A stretch of DNA of 64,000 nucleotides from Roseivirga sp. UBA6061 (GCA_002427745.1 DIYF01000147.1:62001-126000); one strand, 5' to 3'; counted from the first letter of the stretch, positions 17,729-27,565 are shown. A program made the numbers and translations. Notes: generated by a model not told the origin, from the sequence alone.

Positions 17729-19243
17729 GTGAGATGGCGCTTTGTTAAAGGAGTAGTGATAATCATGGCTTTTTGCCTTGTCGGGTTAACCTGGATTCAG
17801 GTGAAACTGGTAAGAAAGGCTATGAAAAGCGCTGAAGAGGAATGGGATACTCAGGCCCGCAACCTGGTCGTAAGAGTGACTGATCAGATTGAAGAACAGG
17901 AGATTATGATGTTACTTTCGGCCTTTTTGGAATCACAGTCTGTTGGGCTGTTCAGAAATCAGATGGGAAGATTGGGGGCTAATATTAATTATGATTCCAT
18001 GGATGTGCAACTGGAGGCAAATGAACAGCAAATCAGGTTTTTTACAGGACCTGTTCCGGCTTCTATGCCGGATACCACCGGTCGTACGATTAACCTGAAG
18101 GATAATCCGGATGTTTCTATGTCGTTTAGCGATGGGAAAATCAACATGAACCCGGCTCTGACCAGAACCCTGGTGAACAGGTTTAATATAGTTTACGACC
18201 TGGACACCAGAGCTCACAGTATGAACATTGACAGCCTGTTGGAAGAAGCCTTATCTCAACAAGATATAGAGTTGGCTCATCAGTTTTGGGTGACGGATCT
18301 GACTGGAAATCTGGTAATGGGCGATAGTCTGAACGAAGAGGCTGACAAGGCTGGTCTGTATAAATCCACACTCTTTTCAGGAGGAAATCTTAAGGGAGAA
18401 AACGGTATGTTATGGCTGTACTTTCCTGGAAGAGAACGGCATATCTATGCCTCTTCTGCTTTGACTCTGGGCATGTCGGGGCTTTTTATTCTGGTAATTA
18501 TTCTCATTTTCTGGATCACCTTGAGAAACCTGATGAAACAAAAACGACTTTCGGAGGTGAAAACGGACTTTATCAACCAGATGACCCATGAGTTCAAGAC
18601 TCCCATCGCTACGATTACCCTGGCGGCTGATTCCCTGAATAACAGCAAGGTCAATAGCAACCCTGAGCAAATTGCCATGTACAGCCAGATCATCAAGGAA
18701 GAAAGCAGGCGTATGAACAGGCAGGTTGAGTCAGTATTGGAAGTTGCTCAGCTCAACCGGGACGAGATCGGACTGCAAATTGACAGGCTGGATATGCGGC
18801 AGCTCATCAAAAACGCTATAGAAACCGTGAAACTGGCTTTGAAGGAGAAGGACGGCAGTATCTCGTTTGAACCAGGCAACCATCCGGTTTTCGTGTCAGG
18901 CGAAGGAAAATATCTCGAGGGAGTAGTGGTGAATTTACTGGACAATGCCATTAAATACTGCGAAAAAACACCCTTTATAGATATTGAGCTGGCTCAGCAG
19001 GATGATAAGGTAAAATTGAGTGTGGCGGATAATGGCATTGGTATCTCCTCCCAATATCATGGGAAGATTTTTGAAAAATTTTACCGTATTCCTTCAGAAA
19101 ACAGTGAGTACATCAGTGGCTCTGGCCTGGGGCTGAGCTATGTGCAATCTGTGCTGACATTGCATCATGCTCAAATCAGCGTGGAAGAAAGACCTGAAGG
19201 AGGCTCTGTATTCACAATCTCATTACCTCAGATGTATGAATAG
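17729..19243 (+). CDS. Sensor histidine kinase of an OmpR-type two-component system
   Basis: 504 residues with a GTG start. Membrane segments at about 7-24 and 244-265 enclose a periplasmic sensor of about 220 residues. The HisKA domain has QMTHEFKTPIATI with H287; the HATPase has VVNLLDNAIKYC (N-box), VADNGIGI and GSGLGLSYV. The periplasmic domain has no recognised fold. The stop codon overlaps the start of the response regulator gene, so the two are a cognate pair. The signal is unknown; the divergent GLPGLI/TlpA genes are plausible targets. Confidence 0.94.
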   Translation: MRWRFVKGVVIIMAFCLVGLTWIQVKLVRKAMKSAEEEWDTQARNLVVRVTDQIEEQEIMMLLSAFLESQSVGLFRNQMGRLGANINYDSMDVQLEANEQQIRFFTGPVPASMPDTTGRTINLKDNPDVSMSFSDGKINMNPALTRTLVNRFNIVYDLDTRAHSMNIDSLLEEALSQQDIELAHQFWVTDLTGNLVMGDSLNEEADKAGLYKSTLFSGGNLKGENGMLWLYFPGRERHIYASSALTLGMSGLFILVIILIFWITLRNLMKQKRLSEVKTDFINQMTHEFKTPIATITLAADSLNNSKVNSNPEQIAMYSQIIKEESRRMNRQVESVLEVAQLNRDEIGLQIDRLDMRQLIKNAIETVKLALKEKDGSISFEPGNHPVFVSGEGKYLEGVVVNLLDNAIKYCEKTPFIDIELAQQDDKVKLSVADNGIGISSQYHGKIFEKFYRIPSENSEYISGSGLGLSYVQSVLTLHHAQISVEERPEGGSVFTISLPQMYE

Positions 19244-19928
19244 TAACTACAAGATTCTTTTGGCAGAAGATGATACCAACTTTGGGGCCGTCCTGAGGAG
19301 CTACCTCGAGATGAATGATTTTGAGGTGATTTTGAGTAAAGACGGAGGGCAGGCCAAACGTGATTTTGTGAATAAGGGACCTTTTGATCTATGCATTCTG
19401 GATGTGAATATGCCCTATAAAGATGGCTTTACGCTGGCAGGAGAGATTAAGAAGATCGACAAGCAAATGCCTCTGATTTTTCTGACAGCCAGAACCCTGA
19501 GAGAAGATCAGATTATCGGTTATCAGCTGGGAGCGGACGATTATATAACCAAGCCGGTAGATTCAGAGCTGTTACTGCACAAAGCCAGGGCGGTGATCAG
19601 GCGTACAGCCCGCGATGCTGATACCAGAGCCAGAGTCTATCAGATAGGTACTTATCAGTTTACCCCGCATAACAGGTTGCTAAAACTGAGAGACTTTGAA
19701 AAACGACTCAGCCCCAAGGAGTCAGAATTATTGACCCTGCTCTGTGATTACCAGAACAAAATCACACCCAGAGATGAGGCACTTCTGAAAATATGGAAGG
19801 AAGACAGCTATTTTACAGCCCGGAGTATGGACGTATACATTACCAAACTCAGAAAACATCTGGCTGCTGATAAATCAATAGAAATACTGAATGTTCACGG
19901 CAGCGGCTACATGCTCAATGTGTTATAA
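19236..19928 (+). CDS. OmpR-family response regulator
   Basis: About 230 residues from the ATG at 19236, which gives MNSNYKILLAEDD; the longer frame from 19167 is the end of the kinase gene read in another frame. The receiver has the acid pair near 11-13, the phospho-acceptor D56 (CILDVNMP) and the lysine in DDYITKPVD. The C-terminal winged helix ends with DVYITKLRKHL and a GSGYML hairpin, as in OmpR/PhoB proteins. It probably binds the phased GTTAA boxes upstream of the operon. Confidence 0.94.
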   Translation: MNSNYKILLAEDDTNFGAVLRSYLEMNDFEVILSKDGGQAKRDFVNKGPFDLCILDVNMPYKDGFTLAGEIKKIDKQMPLIFLTARTLREDQIIGYQLGADDYITKPVDSELLLHKARAVIRRTARDADTRARVYQIGTYQFTPHNRLLKLRDFEKRLSPKESELLTLLCDYQNKITPRDEALLKIWKEDSYFTARSMDVYITKLRKHLAADKSIEILNVHGSGYMLNVL

Positions 19929-19938
19929 GGCGGTTTGC

Positions 19939-20628
19939 CTATTCCAGATCAGTCAACTCTACATTTAACAGACCCAGGGCAATGTGTTCTGTAGCGACAG
20001 GTACCCCTGAGGGCAGCTGCCGGAAGTTTTCCCAGCTGAATTCTATACCGCCAATGGGAATGATAGACACCCACATTTTACAGGCAACGGGTCGGTTGTT
20101 ATCATCGAGAATCCATACATAGGAATCACCCGGAGTGGTACCACCAGAGGTATAGGTTACCTTAAGCCCTTTTCGACCATCCGCACAGGTGACAATGCTG
20201 CGCTCTGTCCCCGGGTCAAAGACCTTGAAGGGAGCTGCCAGCCAAAAGCTGTCATTGTTAAAGTAGTCCCACGCTGTTTTAATCAGGGTCTCCTCCTCTT
20301 CAGGCATCAGGGCTTTGCCTTCCGTGGCCGCTACGCCTTCCATGGTTTCGGGGCTCAGGGTAACGGTATTACCGCCCCAGGTAACTGTGACCCTGTGCTC
20401 TTCTCTGTCCCAGACATAGTGATGAGCGCCTCTGAAGGTCCATGAAACCTGTTTCGTGTTTTCCCAGGCAGTATGGTTCATGGCGGTGAGCATGGCCTGT
20501 GCCATAGCATCTGCTTCCGGACCGGTTTGCCCTTCAGGCAGGCTCTCATTCTTTACGAGATAAAGCGTGAAGATGCCGGCTATTAGCAGAATGAGTACGA
20601 GTCCCAGAAGGCGAAGTAACTTTTTCAT
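19939..20628 (-). CDS. Membrane-anchored conserved protein of unknown function (DUF6503-like)
   Basis: 229 residues. One N-terminal membrane segment or uncleaved signal (about 5-24), then a soluble extracytoplasmic domain. Motifs are NHTAWENTKQVSWTFRG, YVWDREEHRVTVTWGG, AWDYFNNDSFWLAAPFKVFD and TYTSGGTTPGDSYVWILDD. The alternation of short strands and conserved tryptophans recalls lipoprotein-carrier-like folds of Bacteroidota such as DUF6503, but I cannot confirm the family. Gene order gives no functional hint: it converges on the OmpR-type regulator gene and is 60 bases downstream of a LytTR regulator gene. Confidence 0.7.
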   Translation of the reverse strand: MKKLLRLLGLVLILLIAGIFTLYLVKNESLPEGQTGPEADAMAQAMLTAMNHTAWENTKQVSWTFRGAHHYVWDREEHRVTVTWGGNTVTLSPETMEGVAATEGKALMPEEEETLIKTAWDYFNNDSFWLAAPFKVFDPGTERSIVTCADGRKGLKVTYTSGGTTPGDSYVWILDDNNRPVACKMWVSIIPIGGIEFSWENFRQLPSGVPVATEHIALGLLNVELTDLE

Positions 20629-20688
20629 GGCAATGAATTTAGGACCTTCGCACGAAATCTCCAGAACCTCAGGGCATAAACCTGTCAG

Positions 20689-21393
20689 CTAAGCATTTGT
20701 AATTCTTTGCACGAAGCTCTCCCGATACGTTCGGCCGAGGGGAACGGTCTGGTTGCCCAGGGATATAATGCTGCCCTCAAGCGAACGAAAGTGCTGAAGA
20801 TTGATGATAAAGGACTTATGCACCCTCATAAAGTCGGCTGAGTCCAGATCCTGTAGGATACCCTGCATGGTATGATAGGTGATATACATACGCTCGGCTG
20901 TATGCACTTTGACATAGTCTTTCAGTCCTTCTATATGACTGATTTCGTCTAAAAACACTTTGTAAAGCTTCTTGTCCTGTTTAATGATAATAGAGGGGCG
21001 GGCAGGTTTTTGTGGTGGTAGTTGATTCGACACGGGTAGTTCGGTTTGATGTATTTTATGAACTGCTTTCAAAAAACGTTCCAGAGAGATGGGTTTTAAC
21101 AGATAATCCGCTACCTCGTATTCAAAGCCATCCAGCGCATAATCGCGATAAGCGGTGGTCAGAATGATTTTTGGCCTGTTTTGAAGTATGTTCAGAAACT
21201 CCAGTCCGGTGATTCCGGGCATTTTTACATCCAGAAATATCAATTCAACCGGCTCTCTTTTTAACCGGCTGATGGCTTCCAGTGGATTGCCTTCTTCAAA
21301 GACCAGCTCCAGCCAGCTTACCTGGTCCAGATACTGGCGTATGACCTTCCGGGCCAATGGTTCATCGTCTATAATCGCGCATTTAATGGACAT
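20689..21393 (-). CDS. LytTR-family response regulator
   Basis: 234 residues. The receiver domain has the acid pair at D9-D10, the phospho-acceptor D55 (IFLDVKMPG) and K in DYLLKPIS. From about 133 there is a LytTR DNA-binding domain (HIEGLKDYVKVHT, MRVHKSFIINLQH, LPLGRTYRESF). It forms a pair with the upstream LytS-type kinase, whose gene overlaps it by 11 bases. Its targets cannot be read from the window; the divergent DUF5916 operon is a candidate. Confidence 0.94.
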   Translation of the reverse strand: MSIKCAIIDDEPLARKVIRQYLDQVSWLELVFEEGNPLEAISRLKREPVELIFLDVKMPGITGLEFLNILQNRPKIILTTAYRDYALDGFEYEVADYLLKPISLERFLKAVHKIHQTELPVSNQLPPQKPARPSIIIKQDKKLYKVFLDEISHIEGLKDYVKVHTAERMYITYHTMQGILQDLDSADFMRVHKSFIINLQHFRSLEGSIISLGNQTVPLGRTYRESFVQRITNA

Positions 21394-22429
21394 TCACTGG
21401 GATTTTGAGGAGTACTTTGAATACGTGGTTTTTATGAGAAGTCACAAACTGATACTCATCAAAGATCAGTTCTAACCTTCTCTCAATGTTTTTCAGACCG
21501 ATACCGATATCGCTCTGAGGGCTGCTATCCGGTGGGTCCGGAGCAGTATTGTTCACTTGAATCTCCAGCTGATCTTTGTCTGTCCGTCTGATGTTAATTT
21601 CAAGAACAGCCTGAGTATTCACCTCGTGCAGGCCGTGTTTGAAGCTGTTTTCTACCAGAGACAGGATGGAGACAGGAGGGATGACGGCACTTTTTGCTTC
21701 TTCTGCAATGTCAATGTGTAGCCGGAGCCTGTCATCAAAACGCAGAGACTCCAGCTCAATGTATTTATTGACAATCTTCATTTCCTCTTCTAAAGAAATC
21801 AGCGCACGGGAAGAGCGGTACAGAATATAGTCCATGACGTCAGCCAGTCCGAGAATGGACTGACCGGCCTTTTGGGGTTCATCTATGCAAAGGGCATAAA
21901 GACTATTGAGCGTATTGAAGAAAAAGTGAGGCTGGATTTGATTTTTGAGCAGGTTCAGCTCAGTTTCTATCTGTTTGCTCTCCAACTCGGTGGCCTTTTT
22001 CGATTCTCTCAGCCAGTCCTGTCCCAGTTTCACAGAGAGCACAATGCCCTGTACGTACACTTCTATCATAAACTGTTTGAGGTGACTGAAAATCGATACG
22101 TTGTCCGCATAGCTCTGGTCAGGTCCCGGATAGAGTACTTCCATCCAGAAGTCAGCTACGGCATAGCGGAAGAAAACACTGAGTATGGCCAGGGATGAGA
22201 GAATAATCAGCACATAGGACAATAGTTTTCCCTGCTTCAGCAGCCGGGGAATGAGGTAGTAAATATTGAAGTAGGCCAGGGGAATTCTGAAAACGAGGAA
22301 GAAGAGGTTTACCACCAATGCGAATGTGAGGTACTCCAGCGAGCTACCCCAGAAGAGCAGGTTGAGCCCATAGAGGAGCACCCAGAAGATAAGGTGCCTG
22401 ACAGGCCTGGAGATGGATGAGTACGACAT
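21383..22429 (-). CDS. LytS/YehU-type sensor histidine kinase
   Basis: 348 residues. Four membrane segments within residues 1-135 (about 12-28, 35-60, 70-90 and 118-135), then a coiled segment rich in E/K and the His_kinase domain with QIQPHFFFNTLNSLYAL, phospho-acceptor H168. A HATPase follows with VENSFKHGL (N-box) and GIGLKNIERRL. This is the Bacteroidota YehU/LytS form without a separate sensor domain; the membrane part senses. Its partner is the LytTR regulator encoded just downstream. Confidence 0.94.
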   Translation of the reverse strand: MSYSSISRPVRHLIFWVLLYGLNLLFWGSSLEYLTFALVVNLFFLVFRIPLAYFNIYYLIPRLLKQGKLLSYVLIILSSLAILSVFFRYAVADFWMEVLYPGPDQSYADNVSIFSHLKQFMIEVYVQGIVLSVKLGQDWLRESKKATELESKQIETELNLLKNQIQPHFFFNTLNSLYALCIDEPQKAGQSILGLADVMDYILYRSSRALISLEEEMKIVNKYIELESLRFDDRLRLHIDIAEEAKSAVIPPVSILSLVENSFKHGLHEVNTQAVLEINIRRTDKDQLEIQVNNTAPDPPDSSPQSDIGIGLKNIERRLELIFDEYQFVTSHKNHVFKVLLKIPVNVH

Positions 22430-22608
22430 ACTAAGTTTACAAATTAAAAGATATGCTGTTTAATTCCGGCATTGCTTAGAACAACGGCAGCTAGTTCATG
22501 ACCAACTGCATCGTGCTCATGATTTATGCGGATAGTACAGATGTTGGGGCGAGCTGGCAGCTGGTCTAATAAAATTGAGAAGCCGGTAACTGCCTTCTTT
22601 TTTAGGGC

Positions 22609-24813
22609 ATGTACAAAGTTTGCGGCTGGTTTTTAGTTGCTGTATTGATAATGAATGGCCTCAGTGCACAGAATGTGATTCCGAAGGCAACCATGAGAAA
22701 GGCGGAAAATCCCATTGAAGTGGATGGGGTGCTCAATGACTTTGAGTGGCAGGGTTACGAACTACAGGAGGCCTTCATGCCCAACTTTCCGAATACCACT
22801 GATACTCTGCTGGCACCCACTCGGGTATACATGACCTACGATGATGATAACCTGTACATAGGCGCTTTCATGAAGAGATCTCCCGGGGCCACTCAATACA
22901 ATGTGCAGTCTTTAGAAAGAGATTTTGATCTGCTCGACAACGAAGCACTGCTATTGGTCATTGACACCTATGCAGACTATACCAATGGCTATTATTTTGA
23001 AGTGAGCCCCTATGGCAACAAAGGAGAATCACTGGCAGCAAACTCCGGTCGTTTTCAGGGAGTGAACACTTCCTGGGAAAAGCCCTGGACGGTGAAAACA
23101 CAACGGACTGAAGAAGGGTGGAGCGCTGAATTTGCCATTCCCTTTCGCATTCTGAAATACAGAGCCCGGGGAAGGACCTGGCGGATGAACTTTGTGAGAA
23201 TCGATAAGACCAACAATCAGTACAGTAGTTGGTGCCCTGTGCCACAGAACTTCGATGTCTGGGACCTTAACTTTACAGGTGATCTGGTCTGGGAAGAGGA
23301 CTTGCCGGTGGTGCAGGTCAAACCAAATGTACTCCCCAGTATTACCGGTAGCTCGGTCAAAGACTTTGAGGCTGATACAGAGAAAAGTACGTTAAAGCCA
23401 AGCCTGGACCTGAATATTGGCTTGGGGCAATCCCTCAATCTGGACCTGACCCTGAACCCTGATTTTTCACAGGCCGAGGTAGATCGCCAGCAAATCAATA
23501 TAGGCCGGTTTGAACTCTTCTTTCCGGAGCGGAGGCAATTCTTTATTGAGAATGAAGACCTGTTTTCGAGCTATGGGTTTATCCCTTTGAGACCATTTTT
23601 CTCAAGGCGTATAGGCCTTGCTTTTGATCCCGGTACCGGTACCTTCAGAAATACCAACATCCTGGGTGGGCTTCGCCTGAGTGGTAAACTCAACGACCGG
23701 CTCAGAGTGGGGCTGTTGTCAGTTCAGACAGCCAGAGAAGAGGCTTTTTTTGAAGATGAGGAAGGGGGCTTTTATGACCTGCCGGCTACCAACTACAGTG
23801 TGTTGTCTTTACAGCAGCAGTTTAAAGGCAGGTCCAATATAAAGTTCCTGTTTTCTAACAAGGAACTTTCCGAATCAGGGCCTGAGCTCAATAAGTTTAA
23901 TCGCACGCTCAGTCTGCAGTATAATTTTACGAGCCCTAAAGGGAGGTTTTATGGCTGGGCTTTTGGTTCCGGGAGCCTGAGCGAAAAAGCCGGTGGTGAT
24001 GGACTGGCCTATGGCAGCTCCATGGTGTACAATGTGCGCAAATGGCGGGTTCTTTTCAGTGGAAGAACCATTGGCCGGCAATACAATGCCGAAACCGGTT
24101 TTGTCAGGCGAAAAGGGGTCAGTGAGTTTTATATCAATCCGGCCATACGTTTTTATCCTAAATCGCTGTTTGCAGAAAGCAGAATAGGTTTGGCAGGTAC
24201 CATTTTTCAGGATGAGCGCTTCCGAAATCTGGATAACCGAATCGGACTCTTTTACCAGTCGTTCTTCAAAAACGGGAACGGAATCAGGTTCCAGTACAAC
24301 TTTGAACATACGCGCCTGAGAAATGACTTTGATCCTGCCGGCATCAATGAAGTCTTTCTGAATGCGGGAAGTGAGTTCAGCTATCAATATGCAGAGCTGG
24401 CTTTTACTTCAAACCGAAGGGCCAGTTTTTGGTATGAGTTTGATGCTTCTTTGGGCGACTATTTTAATGGTTCAAGGGTTGAAGCCAATGTTTCACTGAA
24501 CTACAGATTCCAGCCTTATGTAAACCTCAACCTGCGAATCAGTCATGTTCGGGTGGCCTTACCGGCCCCTTACAGTACAGGTAGCTTTAACGTGATCACA
24601 CCTGGCATCAGAACTTCACTGAGTAAGAGTCTTTTCATTCACCTGATTGGTCAATATGCGCGGCAGTTCAATAATGTGAATCTGAATATGAGACTGCAAT
24701 GGCGATTTAAACCTGTATCGGATATTTTTCTGATTTACGCTGCCAATCACACCAGTGATACATTCAGTCAAAAACAGCGTTCTCTGACCCTGAAAATCAA
24801 CTACCTGCTATGA
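22609..24813 (+). CDS. DUF5916 protein with N-terminal CBM9-like domain
   Basis: 734 residues with a Sec signal (about 1-20). Residues 30-210 form a carbohydrate-binding family 9-like domain (NPIEVDGVLNDFEWQG, YMTYDDDNLYIGAFM, GWSAEFAIPFRIL). The remainder matches DUF5916: NPDFSQAEVDRQQINIGRFELFFPERRQFFIENEDLF, then long amphipathic strands ending in an aromatic residue, consistent with an outer-membrane barrel. Substrate is unknown. The stop overlaps the start of the next gene by four bases, so it is the first gene of a three-gene operon. Confidence 0.88.
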   Translation: MYKVCGWFLVAVLIMNGLSAQNVIPKATMRKAENPIEVDGVLNDFEWQGYELQEAFMPNFPNTTDTLLAPTRVYMTYDDDNLYIGAFMKRSPGATQYNVQSLERDFDLLDNEALLLVIDTYADYTNGYYFEVSPYGNKGESLAANSGRFQGVNTSWEKPWTVKTQRTEEGWSAEFAIPFRILKYRARGRTWRMNFVRIDKTNNQYSSWCPVPQNFDVWDLNFTGDLVWEEDLPVVQVKPNVLPSITGSSVKDFEADTEKSTLKPSLDLNIGLGQSLNLDLTLNPDFSQAEVDRQQINIGRFELFFPERRQFFIENEDLFSSYGFIPLRPFFSRRIGLAFDPGTGTFRNTNILGGLRLSGKLNDRLRVGLLSVQTAREEAFFEDEEGGFYDLPATNYSVLSLQQQFKGRSNIKFLFSNKELSESGPELNKFNRTLSLQYNFTSPKGRFYGWAFGSGSLSEKAGGDGLAYGSSMVYNVRKWRVLFSGRTIGRQYNAETGFVRRKGVSEFYINPAIRFYPKSLFAESRIGLAGTIFQDERFRNLDNRIGLFYQSFFKNGNGIRFQYNFEHTRLRNDFDPAGINEVFLNAGSEFSYQYAELAFTSNRRASFWYEFDASLGDYFNGSRVEANVSLNYRFQPYVNLNLRISHVRVALPAPYSTGSFNVITPGIRTSLSKSLFIHLIGQYARQFNNVNLNMRLQWRFKPVSDIFLIYAANHTSDTFSQKQRSLTLKINYLL

Positions 24814-26063
24814 GCATTAAGGTTCTTTGCTTTCTTCTGTTGTGTACAGCTCCTCTGATGGCACAGCATCACTCTCCCCATTATGTAGGTGGACTTGAGG
24901 CTTACCAAAATAACAACCCTGAAAAGTATTTACGCCTGATGAAAAAGGCTCGCCTGGACAATCCGGAGCATGATCTGATTGCTTTCGAGTATATGAGAGC
25001 ACTGATGCTCAATGGCGAGCTTACTGAAGCCAGAAATCAGCTGTCTCATCTGATTGAAAGAAGGAGTATGGTTGTCCATGGACTGTATAGTAAGAAGGAA
25101 TGGAGACCCATATTGACCTCAAAGCTGGAAGTGCGACTCAGAGAAATGGAAATACCCCGGATCAACTCCGATACAGCTTGTGTCATTGATGAAAGAGATT
25201 TGATTCTTGAGGGAATTGCCATAGACCATAACACGGGCAGGAAATTCATCGGGAGTACCTATAAGGAGAAAATTGTGGCCATCACACCAGAAGGCCGGTA
25301 CTCCGATTTTTCTCATCCCGAAGACTCACTCTGGAGTGTGTTGGGAATGGAGGTAGATGAAGAAAGAAGACTCCTCTGGGCGGCTACAGCCTATTCACCC
25401 CAGCGCCTAGCTTCAGGGTATAGCGGTTGTTCCAGGCTGGCGAGAATTAACCTCGAAACAGGCAGACTTATAGAGGTCTATCAGGCCTGCGAAGAGTTAC
25501 TCAATGACCTGACAGTACTTGATGATGGAAGTGTTTTCGTCACGGGAAGTATCGGTGCAAAGCTCTATAGCTTTGATGCTTCCGGGAATGAATTCAGGCT
25601 GTTTCTGGACCTGGGCCAATCGGGTTTCAGATACCTCAATGGTATCTCTGCAAAACCGGGAACCCACCAGCTTTATGTAGCCCACGAGACAGGTGTATTA
25701 GTGATTGACGGGCGATCCGGAGAGCTTTTCAGACTGCAAAAACCTTCGCATATCTCACTGATTGGCATTGACGGTCTGAGTTATTACAACAACTCGCTGA
25801 TATGTCATCAGAAGATGCTCAATAGTGTTACCCGGTATATGCTGAGCGAAGATGGTAAAAGCATTATCGGAGAAGAGATTGTGGATGCCAATCACCCTGC
25901 TTTTGACAGTCCTACCACCGGAGAGCTGGGAGGGGATGGCTACTACTACTATCTGGCCAATTCACAGATCAGAAGTGCATTTGACGGGAATGGTAAAATC
26001 AGACCTTATAAAGAACTCAAGGATAAAACTATACTCAAATGGAAACTACCCGAATCACACTAA
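24810..26063 (+). CDS. Secreted beta-propeller (SMP-30/gluconolactonase-like) with TPR-like N-terminus
   Basis: 417 residues with a Sec signal (about 1-18). Residues 25-110 are helical and TPR-like (HDLIAFEYMRALMLNGELTEARNQL). From about 140 a propeller follows, with SMP-30-type blades (EGIAIDHNTGRKFIGSTY, DLTVLDDGSVFVTGS, RYLNGISAKPGTHQLYVAHETGVLVID). Enzymatic activity as a lactonase is possible, but metal ligands cannot be fixed by eye. It is translationally coupled to the DUF5916 gene before it and overlaps the next gene by 25 bases. Confidence 0.78.
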   Translation: MSIKVLCFLLLCTAPLMAQHHSPHYVGGLEAYQNNNPEKYLRLMKKARLDNPEHDLIAFEYMRALMLNGELTEARNQLSHLIERRSMVVHGLYSKKEWRPILTSKLEVRLREMEIPRINSDTACVIDERDLILEGIAIDHNTGRKFIGSTYKEKIVAITPEGRYSDFSHPEDSLWSVLGMEVDEERRLLWAATAYSPQRLASGYSGCSRLARINLETGRLIEVYQACEELLNDLTVLDDGSVFVTGSIGAKLYSFDASGNEFRLFLDLGQSGFRYLNGISAKPGTHQLYVAHETGVLVIDGRSGELFRLQKPSHISLIGIDGLSYYNNSLICHQKMLNSVTRYMLSEDGKSIIGEEIVDANHPAFDSPTTGELGGDGYYYYLANSQIRSAFDGNGKIRPYKELKDKTILKWKLPESH

Positions 26064-26518
26064 TACTCTTTATGGGTTTAATGGCCCTTTCCTGTAGCCA
26101 GGCCATAGACTTTGAAGAGGAGAGGCACTTGCTGTTAGCGTCAAACGAACTCCAGAGAAAGGCCCATTTTGAAGGAAGCCCTGAAATCCTGGTTCAGGAA
26201 ATGGCCGATACTGTTTATACTGTTCAAAGAGGTGTGATCAGGTCATCGACCAAACCTGATATGATCAAACGTTGGGAGGCCTATTTCAAAAGAGTTAAGT
26301 ACTCACGCTGGGATGATCTTCAGGAGCCACTGATTCAAATATCATCGGATGCTACACTAGCTACTGTTTCAGTAAGCAAAATCACCATTTCCACACTTTG
26401 GGATGAGCCGGAAGCCGGTATTGACACTACCTATTTTGCCTGGACCTCTGAATACAAAAAGCTGAACGGGGCATGGAAAATCTATAAAATGACTTCTACC
26501 AGAATTCCTAAACCCTGA
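26039..26518 (+). CDS. NTF2/SnoaL-like lipoprotein (DUF4440-like)
   Basis: 159 residues. The lipobox is LMALSC at about residue 19. The domain of about 130 residues shows the cone-shaped NTF2-like pattern: a helix with EVQEMADTV-like sequence, the strand pair ATLATVSVSKITIS and the final FAWTSEYKKLNGAWKIYKMTSTRI, typical of SnoaL/DUF4440 folds, which often bind small ligands. Last gene of the DUF5916 operon. Its role there is unknown. Confidence 0.72.
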   Translation: METTRITLILFMGLMALSCSQAIDFEEERHLLLASNELQRKAHFEGSPEILVQEMADTVYTVQRGVIRSSTKPDMIKRWEAYFKRVKYSRWDDLQEPLIQISSDATLATVSVSKITISTLWDEPEAGIDTTYFAWTSEYKKLNGAWKIYKMTSTRIPKP

Positions 26519-26533
26519 GGGGTCAGGTTTTTT
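26514..26533 (+). terminator. Probable terminator overlapping a stop codon
   Basis: CCTGA (26514-26518) pairs with TCAGG (26523-26527) around GGGG, followed by six T (26528-26533). The stem is short, so the terminator would be weak. It overlaps the stop codon of the NTF2-like gene. Confidence 0.5.
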
Positions 26534-26686
26534 GATTTTGTATTTAGGTTATCGCTTGACTAGGAAAAAGTGCTGTTTCACTGCATTAGTCGAATAATTC
26601 TATGATTTATTAGGTGAAATTTATTGATTGTCAGGTAAGCGCCTTTGCCAAAAGTAGCTGAGTTCTTAACAGACTGATTTTTTAAT

Positions 26687-27565
26687 ATGCCCCTGATCAT
26701 CAGAAACCTTAGCAAGCAATATCCCAATGGAGTCAGGGCTTTGGATGATGTAAGCCTTGATATTCCGAAAGGACTCTATGGTTTGCTGGGCCCGAACGGA
26801 GCCGGTAAATCTACCCTCATGCGTATTCTGGCCACACTGCAGACCGCGGATTCCGGTAGTGTTCAGTTCAATGGTCTGGAGCTTTCGGGGAATGAGCAGG
26901 AACTGAAGAAAAAGCTGGGGTATTTGCCCCAGGAATTCGGTTTGTACCCCCATTTATCCGCAGAGGACTTTCTCCTCCATTTCATCAGGTTGAGCGGCTT
27001 TACAAGTAAAAAACAGGCGCTGGAAATGGCAGATAAGCTTTTTGAGCTTACTAACCTGACTGAGGTACGGCAATCTAAGTTAAAGACCTTTTCAGGGGGG
27101 ATGAAGCAGCGATTTGGCATTGCCCTGGCCCTGATAGGTGACCCTAAACTCATTATTCTGGACGAGCCGGTTTCAGGACTTGACCCTGCTGAGCGTACCA
27201 GTTTTCTTAACCTGCTCAATCAGATTGGCAGACAGAGCACCGTGCTGCTCTCTACACACATTGTGGATGATGTAGCTGGCAATTGCCCCCAGATGGCCAT
27301 TATTCATCATGGGCAAATTGCTTATGAGGGAGAGACGCAGAAGGCTATTGAACAACTCAAAGGCAAGCTCTGGACAGGCCCGGAGGAGAGCCAGGCGATT
27401 GAGATTAGTCATACCGTCATTTCCAAAAAGCTGTCAGAAGGTCAATCGCATTTACGAGTTCAAAGCCATGAAAGACCTGAGGGATTTGACCCGGTAGAAC
27501 CTACTCTGGAGGATGCTTATTTCTTCTGGTTATCAGAAGTGGCCACAAACAAAACGGAGGGATGA
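26687..27565 (+). CDS. ABC exporter ATP-binding protein
   Basis: 292 residues. Walker A GPNGAGKST, Q-loop YLPQEFGLYP, signature FSGGMKQR, Walker B LIILDEPVSGLDP and the H-loop STHI. A C-terminal extension of about 80 residues ends EDAYFFWL, as in CcmA-type exporters. It drives the two membrane proteins encoded next, one of which carries an M1 peptidase. The 3' end overlaps the permease start by four bases. Substrate unknown. Confidence 0.95.
   Translation: MPLIIRNLSKQYPNGVRALDDVSLDIPKGLYGLLGPNGAGKSTLMRILATLQTADSGSVQFNGLELSGNEQELKKKLGYLPQEFGLYPHLSAEDFLLHFIRLSGFTSKKQALEMADKLFELTNLTEVRQSKLKTFSGGMKQRFGIALALIGDPKLIILDEPVSGLDPAERTSFLNLLNQIGRQSTVLLSTHIVDDVAGNCPQMAIIHHGQIAYEGETQKAIEQLKGKLWTGPEESQAIEISHTVISKKLSEGQSHLRVQSHERPEGFDPVEPTLEDAYFFWLSEVATNKTEG

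Noticed and set aside
26570..26686. Promoter of the TTTG-N19-TAnnTTTG type before the ABC ATPase gene
   Set aside because: GCGCCTTTG is present but has no TA at the right place and no TTTG at the right distance.
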